64,000 nucleotides of DNA, taken from NCBI GenBank assembly GCA_029215795.1, contig JARDYH010000002.1:203585810-203649809 (forward strand), written 5' to 3'. The DNA is from Anniella stebbinsi (lineage: Eukaryota > Chordata > Lepidosauria > Squamata > Anniellidae). Each line of letters opens with the position of its first letter. Position 1 is the first letter of the stretch. The notes beneath the pieces are model-generated. The model did no database searches and was not told the DNA's origin. It worked only from the letters and a program-made list of their open reading frames with translations. A program made the translations under genes and the position numbers. Positions 26,028-34,084 of this stretch are shown here, in pieces.

Positions 26028-26446
26028 GGAGCGAAGGATGAGAAATGAAGAGGCGACACAGAGTTGGGATTTAAACAAGGGCCACTTTATTTATTTACAA
26101 GAAAAGCAAGCATAAAGGGGGGAGGTAACCTAAGCGGGCATTTTGCATGGCCAGCCAGGCCATTGAAGGGGTCGGGCGAGACATTCACAGCCCGGGAAGT
26201 GGCGCCTGCTTTTTCGCCGCCCCCTGAGCTTCCCCAATCTGAGGTGGGGGTGGCCTTCCGGTGTCGTCTCCACTCGTGCCGCAGGGCTCCGAGTAGACGA
26301 GATGGGTTGGCCCCAAAGGTAAGCCTTATCCCCCCAACTGATGCCGCAGGGCTCTCAGTGGTTGGCCCTCAGGCGTTACCAATCACTTGAATAGTGCCCG
26401 TGAATGCTCACCATTAAAAACATATCAAATGCCCGCTCCTACCGCC
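26028..26446 (-). repeat. Split direct repeat B2 (3' end of the YR retrotransposon)
   Basis: A 419-bp terminal copy of B. Its outer end is at 26028, next to TTTCC at 26023-26027. The minus strand carries AATAAA at about 26088-26097. No target-site duplication is expected for YR elements. Confidence 0.9.
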
Positions 26447-26616
26447 AATAAAGTGACCAAATTGCCAGATTGACCTAGTTATCACCCATCCTGCTTTTGC
26501 AGTGTGAAGTAGGCGAAAAAACTCACACTCAAGTTAGATTGTGAGCAAAAAATTCCTACTTGGCCTCAAAAAGACGACCGGCGAACCCACACTGACAACA
26601 GGGGAGGGCGGGAGGG
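26447..26616 (-). other. Spacer between A2 and B2 of the YR retrotransposon
   Basis: 170 bp lying between A2 and B2 that does not recur elsewhere in the window. I see no ORF or recognisable motif in it. Spacers between these repeats are usual in split-direct-repeat elements. Confidence 0.6.
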
Positions 26617-26801
26617 AGCTGCGCAGCACACAGTGGAGTTTTGGAGGGGTCCTGGTCCCCCTTAAATAGCCACAGACCCCTCCTATCTCCGGTGGCACCA
26701 CCCTGGGCCAACCTATGGTGGCCCCCCACGTCACCTCTCCCCATCCTCGCCCGCAATCTCCTCTCCCCATCCCAGCGGGCAGGGTGGGGAAAGGTCTTTC
26801 C
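26617..26801 (-). repeat. Split direct repeat A2
   Basis: Internal copy of A, same length as A1 (185 bp) and apparently identical. It directly abuts B1 at 26801/26802. The B1-A2 junction should equal the junction of the circular intermediate in this element class. Confidence 0.9.
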
Positions 26802-27220
26802 GGAGCGAAGGATGAGAAATGAAGAGGCGACACAGAGTTGGGATTTAAACAAGGGCCACTTTATTTATTTACAAGAAAAGTAAGCATAAAGGGGGGAGGT
26901 AACCTAAGCGGGCATTTTGCATGGCCAGCCAGGCCATTGAAGGGGTCGGGCGAGACATTCACAGCCCGGGAAGTGGCGCCTGCTTTTTCGCCGCCCCCCG
27001 AGCTTCCCCAATCTGAGGTGGGGGTGGCCTTCCGGTGTCGTCTCCACTCGTGCCGCAGGGCTCCGAGTAGACGAGATGGGTTGGCCCCAAAGGTAAGCCT
27101 TATCCCCCCAACTGATGCCGCAGGGCTCTCAGTGGTTGGCCCTCAGGCGTTACCAATCACTTGAATAGTGCCCGTGAATGCTCACCATTAAAAACATATC
27201 AAATGCCCGCTCCTACCGCC
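26802..27220 (-). repeat. Split direct repeat B1
   Basis: A 419-bp copy of B internal to the element. I saw two substitutions against B2: near 26881 (T versus C) and near 26999 (C versus T). On the minus strand it contains AATAAA at about 26862-26871, a possible polyadenylation signal downstream of the ORFs. At 27220 the sequence departs from B2 into element-internal sequence with a poly-C run. Confidence 0.9.
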
Positions 27221-27385
27221 ACAGGGGGAGACAAAACCATTACACAGTCTCCCCCCCCCCCCCGGAAGCAGAACATTACGTAGCCCTTCCTGAATATCTG
27301 CTAAAAATAACTGGTTACCAGGCGGAGACCGGTGAACCCCGTCGCGCCTATAGAGGTCCCTCCGAAAACAGCTAATGTTAGGATG

Positions 27386-28110
27386 TTAAATACTAAAGTC
27401 CCCATGCTGCGCTAGGGCCTTAAACCTCTCAGTATTAACCCGCTTTCTTGCCTTTCCAATAGCAAGGGGATGACTGGACACCCACCAGTTCATCCGAGGC
27501 AAAATGCAAATAGCAAGGGGATGACTGGACACCCGCCAGTTCATCCGAGGCAAAATGCAAATAGCAAGGAGATGACTGGACACCCGCCAGTTCATCCGAG
27601 GCAAGGTGCAAATAGCAAGGGGATGACTGGACACCCGCCAGTTCATCCGAGGCAAGGTGCAAATAGCAAGGGGATGACTGGACACCCGCCAGTTCATCCG
27701 AGGCAAGGTGCAAATAGCAAGGGGATGACTGGACACCCGCCAGTTCATCCGAAGCAAGATGCATGACCATATAATCCGTATGCCGGGCCAGCGCTGTCGT
27801 ATATGCTGAAAATCAGCCAAAGCTTGCAAAATGAGGGCCTTGCCCTTCATTAAGCCCAAGTCGTTCCCCCCTAAATAAGCAAGACCTGAGGGGGAAACCG
27901 AGCAGAATGCCGCTGCAGCAAGGTAGGGATGAGCTCATCCCACCGCATACCACGTTTCCCGAGCCAGCGAATGGTTGCGTGCTGACTCAAGCCGAGCTGC
28001 GATCCAAAGCTGGAGTTGGCTGCATGCTTGTTGGCCCAGAAGACCATACTGTGGCCGCATACGGAAACCCGCACGGGTGCAGAAGCCACTGGCAAATCTA
28101 GAACAAACAT
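27386..28110 (-). pseudogene. SGNH-hydrolase-like ORF3 of Ngaro element, frameshifted, with tandem repeats
   Basis: The N-terminal part (27871-28110, 79 residues) contains VSVCGHSMVFWA, where Ser fits the nucleophile of the GDSL/SGNH-like hydrolase found in Ngaro elements, then QLGLSQHATIRWLGKRGMRWDEL, a family hallmark. A stop follows LLI; the next frame (27386-27859) resumes with GGNDLGLMKGKAL and PGIRIIWS, so a small deletion near 27871 broke the frame. The second part then carries six copies of a 17-residue unit (PRMNWRVSSHPLAIC...) where one copy is normal, before ending KARKRVNTERFKALAQHG. The enzyme's role in the element is not known to me. The repeats keep the frame, which is unusual in an otherwise broken gene. 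Confidence 0.75.
27461..27766 (-). repeat. Six-copy 51-bp tandem repeat inside the hydrolase ORF
   Basis: Units start at 27461, 27512, 27563, 27614, 27665 and 27716, a constant 51 bp. Each encodes 17 residues on the minus strand, and the copies differ at only a few positions. The unit length is a multiple of three, so the array stays in frame. It covers the conserved PR..W segment of the hydrolase. Confidence 0.95.
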
Positions 28111-28138
28111 GAAAGCATTAGCATCCGCTGCGTATAGC

Positions 28139-29006
28139 TTAAGTGTTTACATGCCTCACACATGTTTTGAATGCTGTGGACCGCCATCTGCCTAGCGCCT
28201 GAATCTGAGGATAAAATCCTCAAGCCGCTGCTGTAGACGCTGCACCGATGCGAAAGGAATGCATACCAAACATTGCTGCGTGCAGACCCATATGATCAAG
28301 AGCCCGCCTAGCTATTGCCCAGAATTGGTATTTCGTGAGGGGCGTGCCCTCCTGATGGCAAAACAGGAAAACCAGCATCCTTCCCACGCAGGGTTACGAA
28401 AGCTGCTGAAGCCTGCAGTGAGCATAAGTCTTCGTTGGTAGAGGGGAATAATGAAATCCCACGACCTAACCCGACTGATCTGTGTATGAGTATTGAAGAA
28501 GCAAATGGGCCTCTGCGCTCTTTTAAGAAGCAATTATAAAATTGCAACGCCCGTGTGAGAGTATCTAGCTTAGATGAGGCCAGAAACTCGGATATCCCGA
28601 ATGCCCCAAAAAATGTTGTTAATGCTGCTGCGAGGAATAAGCCTGGTTCATATTGGGAGTGGCAAAGTAGCGGCCACTGTGCCCATAGCCCGAGTAAGAT
28701 ATCTGGGGATAATGGAAGCCTATGCATCGGGGTGCGAGGTGAAGCGTTTGCCCAGCCGCTAAGGGCCCTGCGTACCCGGAAATCCGAGGTACGATCCTCC
28801 AGGCCGCGAGCTTTAGCCCTGAAAACTAAAGCTGCTAGCTTGAGAGAAACGGTACGTGTTGATAAACCTTTACGTGTGGCATGTACACAGAATTGGAGCA
28901 CATGCTCCACCAGGACGGGCCACAGAAGTTGCAGCTGATTTGCCATGCGGAATGCCTGAAATTCCATACCTGCGTTTCGATAAGCAGCCCTGGTGCTAGG
29001 CGCCAA
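28139..29006 (-). pseudogene. Tyrosine recombinase (YR) pseudogene with altered catalytic residues
   Basis: The first frame (28308-29006) starts with the SAM-like DNA-binding domain (APSTRAAYRNAG...) and runs into the catalytic domain. After a frame change near 28345, a second frame carries TKYQFWAIARRAL, the H-x-x-R box (HSFRIGAAS, about 28243-28262), GRW (about 28181-28197) and FKTCVRH, ending at a stop at 28139-28141. In this family the first catalytic Arg sits in an F-R-x-S-E context; here the residue is Gly (codon 28596-28598, CGG to GGG would explain it). The nucleophilic Tyr position reads Cys (codon 28160-28162). A TGA lies at 28220-28222. YR would integrate the circular cDNA; this copy should be inactive. 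Confidence 0.85.
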
Positions 29007-29059
29007 GGACTGCCCAAATAGCCTGCTCTATCTCCTCCTTCAAAGGAGCCAAAGGGATG

Positions 29060-29724
29060 GAGGCATGTTCTCCGGCCTTGTAAGGGCCCAGGAGCCAGTT
29101 CCCGAAACCTCTGCACCTGATGTCGGGACACAGCATCTGCTATATCGTTATTCAGCCCCGGAATATGCTTTGCCCGAAAAAGAATGTCAACTTAAGACAG
29201 TGAAGAGTAAAGGCTCTTACCAAGCTCATGACACGGGGATAATGAGAGGAAAGGGGATTGATTACCTATACTGTGTCCTGGTTGTCACACCAGAACAATA
29301 CAGTGGCGTTGGCTAAATCATGCACCCACACACGTGCTGCCACAACTATGGGGAATAATTCAAGGAATGTAAGGTCCCGGCATGTGCCGTCGGACCGCCA
29401 TTTTCCGGGCCATTGTTCTGCACACCATCTCTTTCCCCAGATAACCCCAAAACCCCATGAACCTGATGTGTCAAAATGTACCTGCCAGTCTGCCTTTACC
29501 AAAAGTTCTTGCCGCCAAAATGATACCCTGTTGAAATGTTCCAGAAAATTTAGCCATACAGCAATATCGGCTCGCATGGCCTGTGTAACCCTAATGCAAT
29601 GATGCGGCTTACGCCAGCCTGACATAGCCCAACAAAGGTGTCGTAAAAAGGCCCTTCCAGGGGCGATGACCCTGCAGGCGAAATTAAGATGACCCAGTAC
29701 TCCTTGCAATCTCCTCAACGACAC
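29060..29724 (-). pseudogene. RNase H domain of DIRS/Ngaro polyprotein, interrupted
   Basis: The open part (29266-29724) begins with the RT-RNase H connection typical of DIRS elements (SLRRLQGVLGHLNFACRVI) and runs into the RNase H core: FDTSGSWGFGVIWG holds the first Asp, LTFLELFPIV the Glu, and FWCDNQDTV the second Asp. A TAG at 29263-29265 then stops it. In another frame the C-terminal signature continues as HIPGLNNDIADAVSR followed by QRFRELAP, down to about 29060. The domain is therefore nearly complete but split by at least one stop and one frame change. The reading start at 29724 is a GTG within the domain, not a real initiation site. The role would be removal of template RNA during cDNA synthesis. 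Confidence 0.85.
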
Positions 29725-29769
29725 CTTTTATTGCCTAAAATGTTCAGAAGTTTACTGCGCAATATACCT

Positions 29770-30075
29770 AGCAGGAAATAGAGCATCCCATGGGTAGGGC
29801 ATGATCCACATAGAATTGCCCTTGGAAGCAAAAGCCTAATAAATTAACATCTTCGGGGTGAATGGGCATAATGCGAAAGGCTGCTTTATATCGCATTTGC
29901 CCATCAATGCCCCTGGCCCATTTTATTGCACCATATGCACAGCTGAATCAAAAGAAGCATACCTAATTGAACTTAAATGCTCGGGAATTGCATCTTTTAC
30001 GGATGCGCCCCCTGGAAAGGACAGGTTGTGTATTAGCCGGAATTCACCTGGTGCCTTTTAGGCACAATCCTAAAT
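29770..30075 (-). pseudogene. Reverse transcriptase remnant, catalytic segment deleted
   Basis: Translating the minus strand shows DIRS-type RT landmarks in one frame: EFRLIHNLSFP, then GKCDIKAAFR (motif A with its Asp), then ALPMGCSISC (motif B). A TAA at 29923-29925 interrupts the frame. Right after motif B there is a stop. Only about 50 bp separate it from the RNase H region, where these families normally have roughly 100 residues including the Y-x-D-D box. No YLDD-like motif is present in the gap, so the central catalytic part has been deleted. A frame change also precedes the EFRLIHN segment. The fragment cannot encode an active polymerase. Confidence 0.85.
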
Positions 30076-30175
30076 GGTGACACTCATAAATGAGGAATGG
30101 GGGGGGTCAGAAATGGCCCCCAAAACCCTACCTGCGCCGACTTCTTTCCCTATCTTTCCCGAGCGATATCCTCCA

Positions 30176-30688
30176 TCAGACTGAGGGATTTCTGATTTGT
30201 AGACAATGAACTACAGCTAACTCCTTGAAAAGGGGTGCGAAAACCTTCCCTTGAGGCGTAGGCCCGGGTCCCAATACCGGGGTGGTGTTTTGAAAAGCAG
30301 GCTCCGAAGGCGATACCGCGCTCTGCTCCGTGATGGACGGGATGGTAATCATGGCAGAACTCGCTTCTGTAGCTGGTACTTCAGTAGAAGGTCCACCCGC
30401 AGAGCTCTCTATCACCTGCAACCGAGCTGAAAGAGTATTCAGTAAATCATCTTGTCTTTTCTTATGCGTATGCCTGCGTTCAGCCTGTGTGTGTGGTGGG
30501 AACGGAGTTGGGATAGCAGAAATGCTTTTTTCCTTTTCCAGTGTTTGTAATCTAGCAACAAGACTGGAAACCTGTGGGTCAAGTTCTTCCTCAGAGGAAG
30601 AATTTTCAACAGGCCGTCTACGTTTTGCGGATTGTGCAGGAGCCCTTCCTTTGCCCTTTTTCCCACAAACTCCTTTTTTTGGAGGCAT
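30176..30688 (-). CDS. Gag-like ORF1 of the YR retrotransposon
   Basis: A 170-residue ORF starting at an ATG (30686-30688), the first long ORF after the leader, matching the position of ORF1 in Ngaro/DIRS elements. The N-terminus is very basic (residues 4-26 are rich in Lys and Arg, with KRRRP as a possible nuclear signal). An acidic Ser/Glu patch (SSSEEELD) follows. Two short Leu-rich stretches (about 43-55 and 84-95) could form coiled coils, and the C-terminal half is rich in Pro, Ser and Thr. I see no CCHC zinc knuckle. It shows no internal break, unlike the genes downstream, but it is short, so its 3' part may be lost. The gag assignment rests on position and composition, not a conserved domain. 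Confidence 0.6.
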   Translation of the reverse strand: MPPKKGVCGKKGKGRAPAQSAKRRRPVENSSSEEELDPQVSSLVARLQTLEKEKSISAIPTPFPPHTQAERRHTHKKRQDDLLNTLSARLQVIESSAGGPSTEVPATEASSAMITIPSITEQSAVSPSEPAFQNTTPVLGPGPTPQGKVFAPLFKELAVVHCLQIRNPSV

Positions 30689-31788
30689 GACGGTTGTATA
30701 GATGTTTCAAAATAAGCTGTTTCACTAAAAGAAAGACTCTAGTACCAATAGTATTGGTTAAACCAAGTTGAGTGCTACACTAGCTGCTGCTAAGTTAACA
30801 ATTAAATCTCCGCTAAATAGCTGCTCGGGATGGCCAGCGGATGTTGGAGCTCTTATACTATGGGAGGCCAACCCCAGAGGGAGGTTGTAAAACAAGGTGA
30901 GAGCAGGTAACAACAGAAATCTATATGAAACTGTATTAAACAAACAGCCCAGTATTGCCAACACTGATATCTCAACCACTTTTTGGTAGGTGTTCACAGT
31001 GTCAGCAGCTAGCATCCACCAATTCGCCCCTCCCCTTCCCTGCTACCCAAAACCTGCAGGGCCAGAGGCCCGTGGATAAAGAGGCCTGGGAATGCCACCT
31101 TAGCTGCTGCTGCTCCGTGCTGAAAAGGTTCCCCCAGCCAGAGATCTTCAGCCGCTTGCAGCTGTATTCACCCCCTGGCCTATACCGGGGCCGCGCTGCC
31201 CTCTATTGCTTCACCCAGCCGGGATTGCGCCTTGCCGCCGGCTCCACCGCCATCGAGGTCCCTCGCTGCAGCTGTCAGAATGCACAATCTTCGCCACTGG
31301 GGCAGCTCTCCAGTTGGCTCAATCGCTGTCAGTTGCTGCTGCCGCGCTGCCCTTCCGCTGTGAGGAGGGCGGGGTTAGCCGGGACCTAGGCTTCCTCTTT
31401 CGTCCCGACCGCCTGATGAAGGAGAGCTGCTACAGCCGTAGCAGCCCCCCGCTGGGTCTTCAGCTGCCCTGAGCGGCCGCCGCCGAGGTCTTGTGCTGCT
31501 GCGGCAGCGTTTCTGAGGGCTCTTCCAGCGGTCCTTGCGTCGCCGCCCCCGCAGCCCGACTTCAGCCGAAGCCGAGCCGCGCCACTGGCCGCAGTCGCGT
31601 CTGGAGCCTCCTGCTCCGTGGACCGTCGCAGAGTCTTCGCCCAATGGAGCAGCCGCTCCCCGGGCTCTTCAGCCTCCTCCGGCCTCCGCGCCGTTTGCCC
31701 GCCAACGAGGGAGCTTACTCTTCTTTCCTGCCGGTAAGCTTCCTTCCCGTGCGCTCGCTGCTCCCACGTCGTCAGCTCTTTGCAGCTT
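30689..31788 (-). other. GC-rich 5' leader of the YR retrotransposon
   Basis: This stretch lies between A1 and the gag-like ATG. It is rich in G, C and CTG/CAG-like steps between about 31100 and 31780 and differs sharply in composition from the AT-rich flanks. It has long open frames on both strands, but none resembles a known protein, so I read them as a by-product of high GC. It may hold the element's promoter, but no core motif is clear. Confidence 0.5.
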
Positions 31789-31973
31789 AGCTGCGCAGCA
31801 CACAGTGGAGTTTTGGAGGGGTCCTGGTCCCCCTTAAATAGCCACAGACCCCTCCTATCTCCGGTGGCACCACCCTGGGCCAACCTATGGTGGCCCCCCA
31901 CGTCACCTCTCCCCATCCTCGCCCGCAATCTCCTCTCCCCATCCCAGCGGGCAGGGTGGGGAAAGGTCTTTCC
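31789..31973 (-). repeat. Split direct repeat A1 (5' end of the YR retrotransposon)
   Basis: This 185-bp segment recurs at 26617-26801 with no difference I could see. It forms the outer 5' end of the element on the minus strand; flanking DNA begins at 31974. Its outer end carries TTTCC (31969-31973), shared with the B1/A2 junction and the B2 outer end. Confidence 0.9.
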
Positions 31974-32494
31974 CAAGTGTGGGGCAAAGAAGTGACAGTT
32001 AAATAATGACTGGGTAAAGTAGAAACCTTTCTTTTAGTGTGAATCTTTTATACGACTGTTAAATCCTTTTCATACATGGACCTGGGGGGGGGGGGGGGGA
32101 CAGTAATTTGTCTTGAGCATTCAGGTATGCAGTACAACTTCTCTCCTGAATTCCTTCTAATTTTTGAAGAAATTAATCAAATGAATCTGCCTGGTTCAAC
32201 AAACTGAAAATATTGTAAGTTAAGAGTATAAAAATTAATTATGAAATCCAGTGAGTATAGGAAAAGAGCTTAAAATGTATCTTCCCTAATTTTGAATCAT
32301 TATTTTGCATAATCACAAACCACTTCTGTGATTGAAGGCACTCTCTAAAAATCATGCACAGCATTTAACAAGTGGCCTGTTCTAGACATACACAATTATT
32401 AAAGGTCTGGGGGGGAAAAGTGATGTCTCTAACTCTGCAGAAGTGAGACAAAGGAAACGAGTGGATGATAGACATTTGAAAAGTTGGCAAGATG

Positions 32495-32890
32495 AAATAA
32501 TAATAATAATAATAATAATATAATAATAATAATAATATTTATTTATAACCCGCCTCTCCCTCCGGATTGAGGCGGGGAACAACAACAATATAAAACACAA
32601 GAATCACAAAACAGTTTTAAAAAATTAAAAAACAAGAAAAAATATATCATTAAAAACATCTTAAAATTCATCTGGATAGGCCTGCCGGAAGAGAGCAGTC
32701 TTCATGACTCTCTTAAATTCATGAAGACTGCTAATTTGTCTAATTTCCTCCGGCAGACCATTCCACAGTCTGGGAGCGGTGGAAGAGAAGGTCCTCTGGG
32801 TAACACTCGTCAGCCTAGTTCTGGCTGACTTGAGTAATTCTTCCCAGAGGACCTAAGTGTGCGGGGCGGATTCTACGGGAGAAGGTAAAA
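32495..32890 (-). mobile_element. L2-clade LINE 3' end, minus strand
   Basis: The reverse complement of 32660-32800 encodes TFSSTAPRLWNGLPEEIRQI and SLHEFKRVMKTALFRQAYP followed by a stop, the L2-type ORF2 C-terminus. The 3' tail runs toward 32497-32535 as (AAT)n next to the CCCGCCTC...GAGGCGGG motif. Fairly well preserved. Confidence 0.85.
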
Positions 32891-33097
32891 TAGAATATGT
32901 GGAGATTCAGGTGGAGGATGTGCCTTTGTAAATTCTCTATTTTACTTTATAATGCACTCACTTTCCAGAAAACCTCTGAAACGAATGAAGAAACAGACAG
33001 AACAAACCAGAGAAGGAATAAGAAGATAATACCGCAGTACAGAAATTATGCCCACAATCCAGAAATAGGTCTGTGTGGATGAAATGCACTGCACTGA

Positions 33098-33131
33098 GTT
33101 CAATGCATATTGAACTCAATATGCATTGAAC
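33098..33131. repeat. Perfect short palindrome
   Basis: GTTCAATGCATATTGA, two bases, then TCAATATGCATTGAAC. A 16-bp perfect stem about 260 bp upstream of the CR1 copy. Function unknown. Confidence 0.9.
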
Positions 33132-33394
33132 ATATTCAAGGCACTTGTGCATATCTACCATCAGAACACCTCTGTTCTATTGGTTTGACAGATGGTTGGA
33201 CTGTTGTGTTGGACAAAGGAGGGTAGCAACTTGCAAGTAGCAACTGTAGAAAGGAATAGCATGGTGTGTTCACCGAGCCTGCTGAGGCACGGCACACCTA
33301 GATGCAAGTATATGGATGGATATCTCCAACTGGATGGGGACCTAAGTGAGTAAACAAGTGCTCAGGTGCTCTCTCTGTGTGTGTATGGAGTGTT

Positions 33395-34081
33395 AACAAC
33401 TAACATGACATCGGAGAAGGATTTAGGTGTGGTTGTCGCCAGCAAGCTGAACATGAGTCAGCAGTGCAAGATAGCCGCTAGAAGGGCTAACACAGTTCTG
33501 GGTTGCATTAGAAGAAGCATTGTATCAAAGATGCATGAAGTCCTTATTCCTCTCTACTTGGCACTAGTGAGATCACACCTGGAGTATTCTGTACGATTTT
33601 GGGCACCATATTTCCAGAAGGACATTGACCAGTTAGAACAAGTTCAGAGGAGAGCAACATGATACAGGGACTTGAGGGCATGCCTTATAAGAACAGGCTG
33701 AAGGAACTTGGGATGTTCAGTCTGAGGAAAAGAAGACTGAGGGGAGACATGTAAGCAGTGTTCTGGTACATAAAAGGGTGCCACAGGGAAGATGGTCAAG
33801 AACTATTTTCCATTTCCACAGAAATTAGGACCCAAAATAATGGATATAAGTTACAGCTACCTCAATTTCGATTAAATATAAAGACAAACATCCTCATGGT
33901 AAGATCTGTACATCAGTGGAACAGTCTATCTATGGAGGTTGTGGGTTTTCCATCTCTGGAGATTTTTAAGGAGTGGCTGGACAGTGTCCTCTCATGGACT
34001 GTTTCATTAGTAATGCACATTCCAGAGGGTTGGACTAGATGATCGTTATGGTCTCTTCCAACTCTACAATTCTATGATTCT
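33395..34081 (+). mobile_element. CR1 LINE, 3' end (5'-truncated)
   Basis: Translation of the plus strand gives the C-terminal end of CR1 ORF2: EKDLGVVVASKLNMSQQCK, NTVLGCIRRSIVSK, ALVRSHLEYSVRFWAP and [10 protein letters not shown], followed by a remnant in another frame ending WNSLSMEVVGFPSLEIFKEW. The 3' UTR has the usual GGTTGGACTAGATGATC and ends in TCTATGATTC, the CR1 3' terminus. Frame changes and stops make it a dead fragment. CR1 copies are nearly always 5'-truncated. Confidence 0.92.
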
Positions 34082-34084
34082 TGC

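Larger units (their letters stand above)
26028..31973 (-). mobile_element. Ngaro/DIRS-type tyrosine-recombinase retrotransposon, internally degraded
   Basis: Order on the minus strand: A1 repeat (31789-31973), leader, gag-like ORF (30176-30688), RT remnant (29770-30075), RNase H (29060-29724), YR (28139-29006), hydrolase-like ORF (27386-28110), B1 (26802-27220), A2 (26617-26801), spacer and B2 (26028-26446). The A1...B1A2...B2 split direct repeats with no LTRs are known for PAT/Ngaro elements, and the YR and SGNH-hydrolase-like ORFs fit Ngaro. Such elements are thought to insert through a circular DNA made by reverse transcription and integrated by the YR. The A copies look identical and the B copies show two differences, so insertion was recent. 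RT, RNase H, YR and hydrolase are all broken, so this copy should be non-autonomous. The 5-bp string TTTCC lies at both outer ends and at the B1/A2 junction. Confidence 0.9.

Noticed and set aside
27470..27766. Plus-strand ORF of Pro/His-rich repeats
   Set aside because: It is the antisense of the 51-bp hydrolase repeat array, open only because the unit is a multiple of three.
27461..27766. CRISPR-like array
   Set aside because: Units are contiguous, with no spacers between them, and lie within a transposon ORF of a vertebrate genome.
31000..31790. Several long overlapping ORFs on both strands
   Set aside because: They lie in the GC-rich leader of the retrotransposon, where stop codons are rare; none shows a known domain.
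26028..31973. LTR retrotransposon or endogenous retrovirus
   Set aside because: There are no LTRs, protease or integrase. The repeats are split direct repeats and the recombinase is a tyrosine recombinase.
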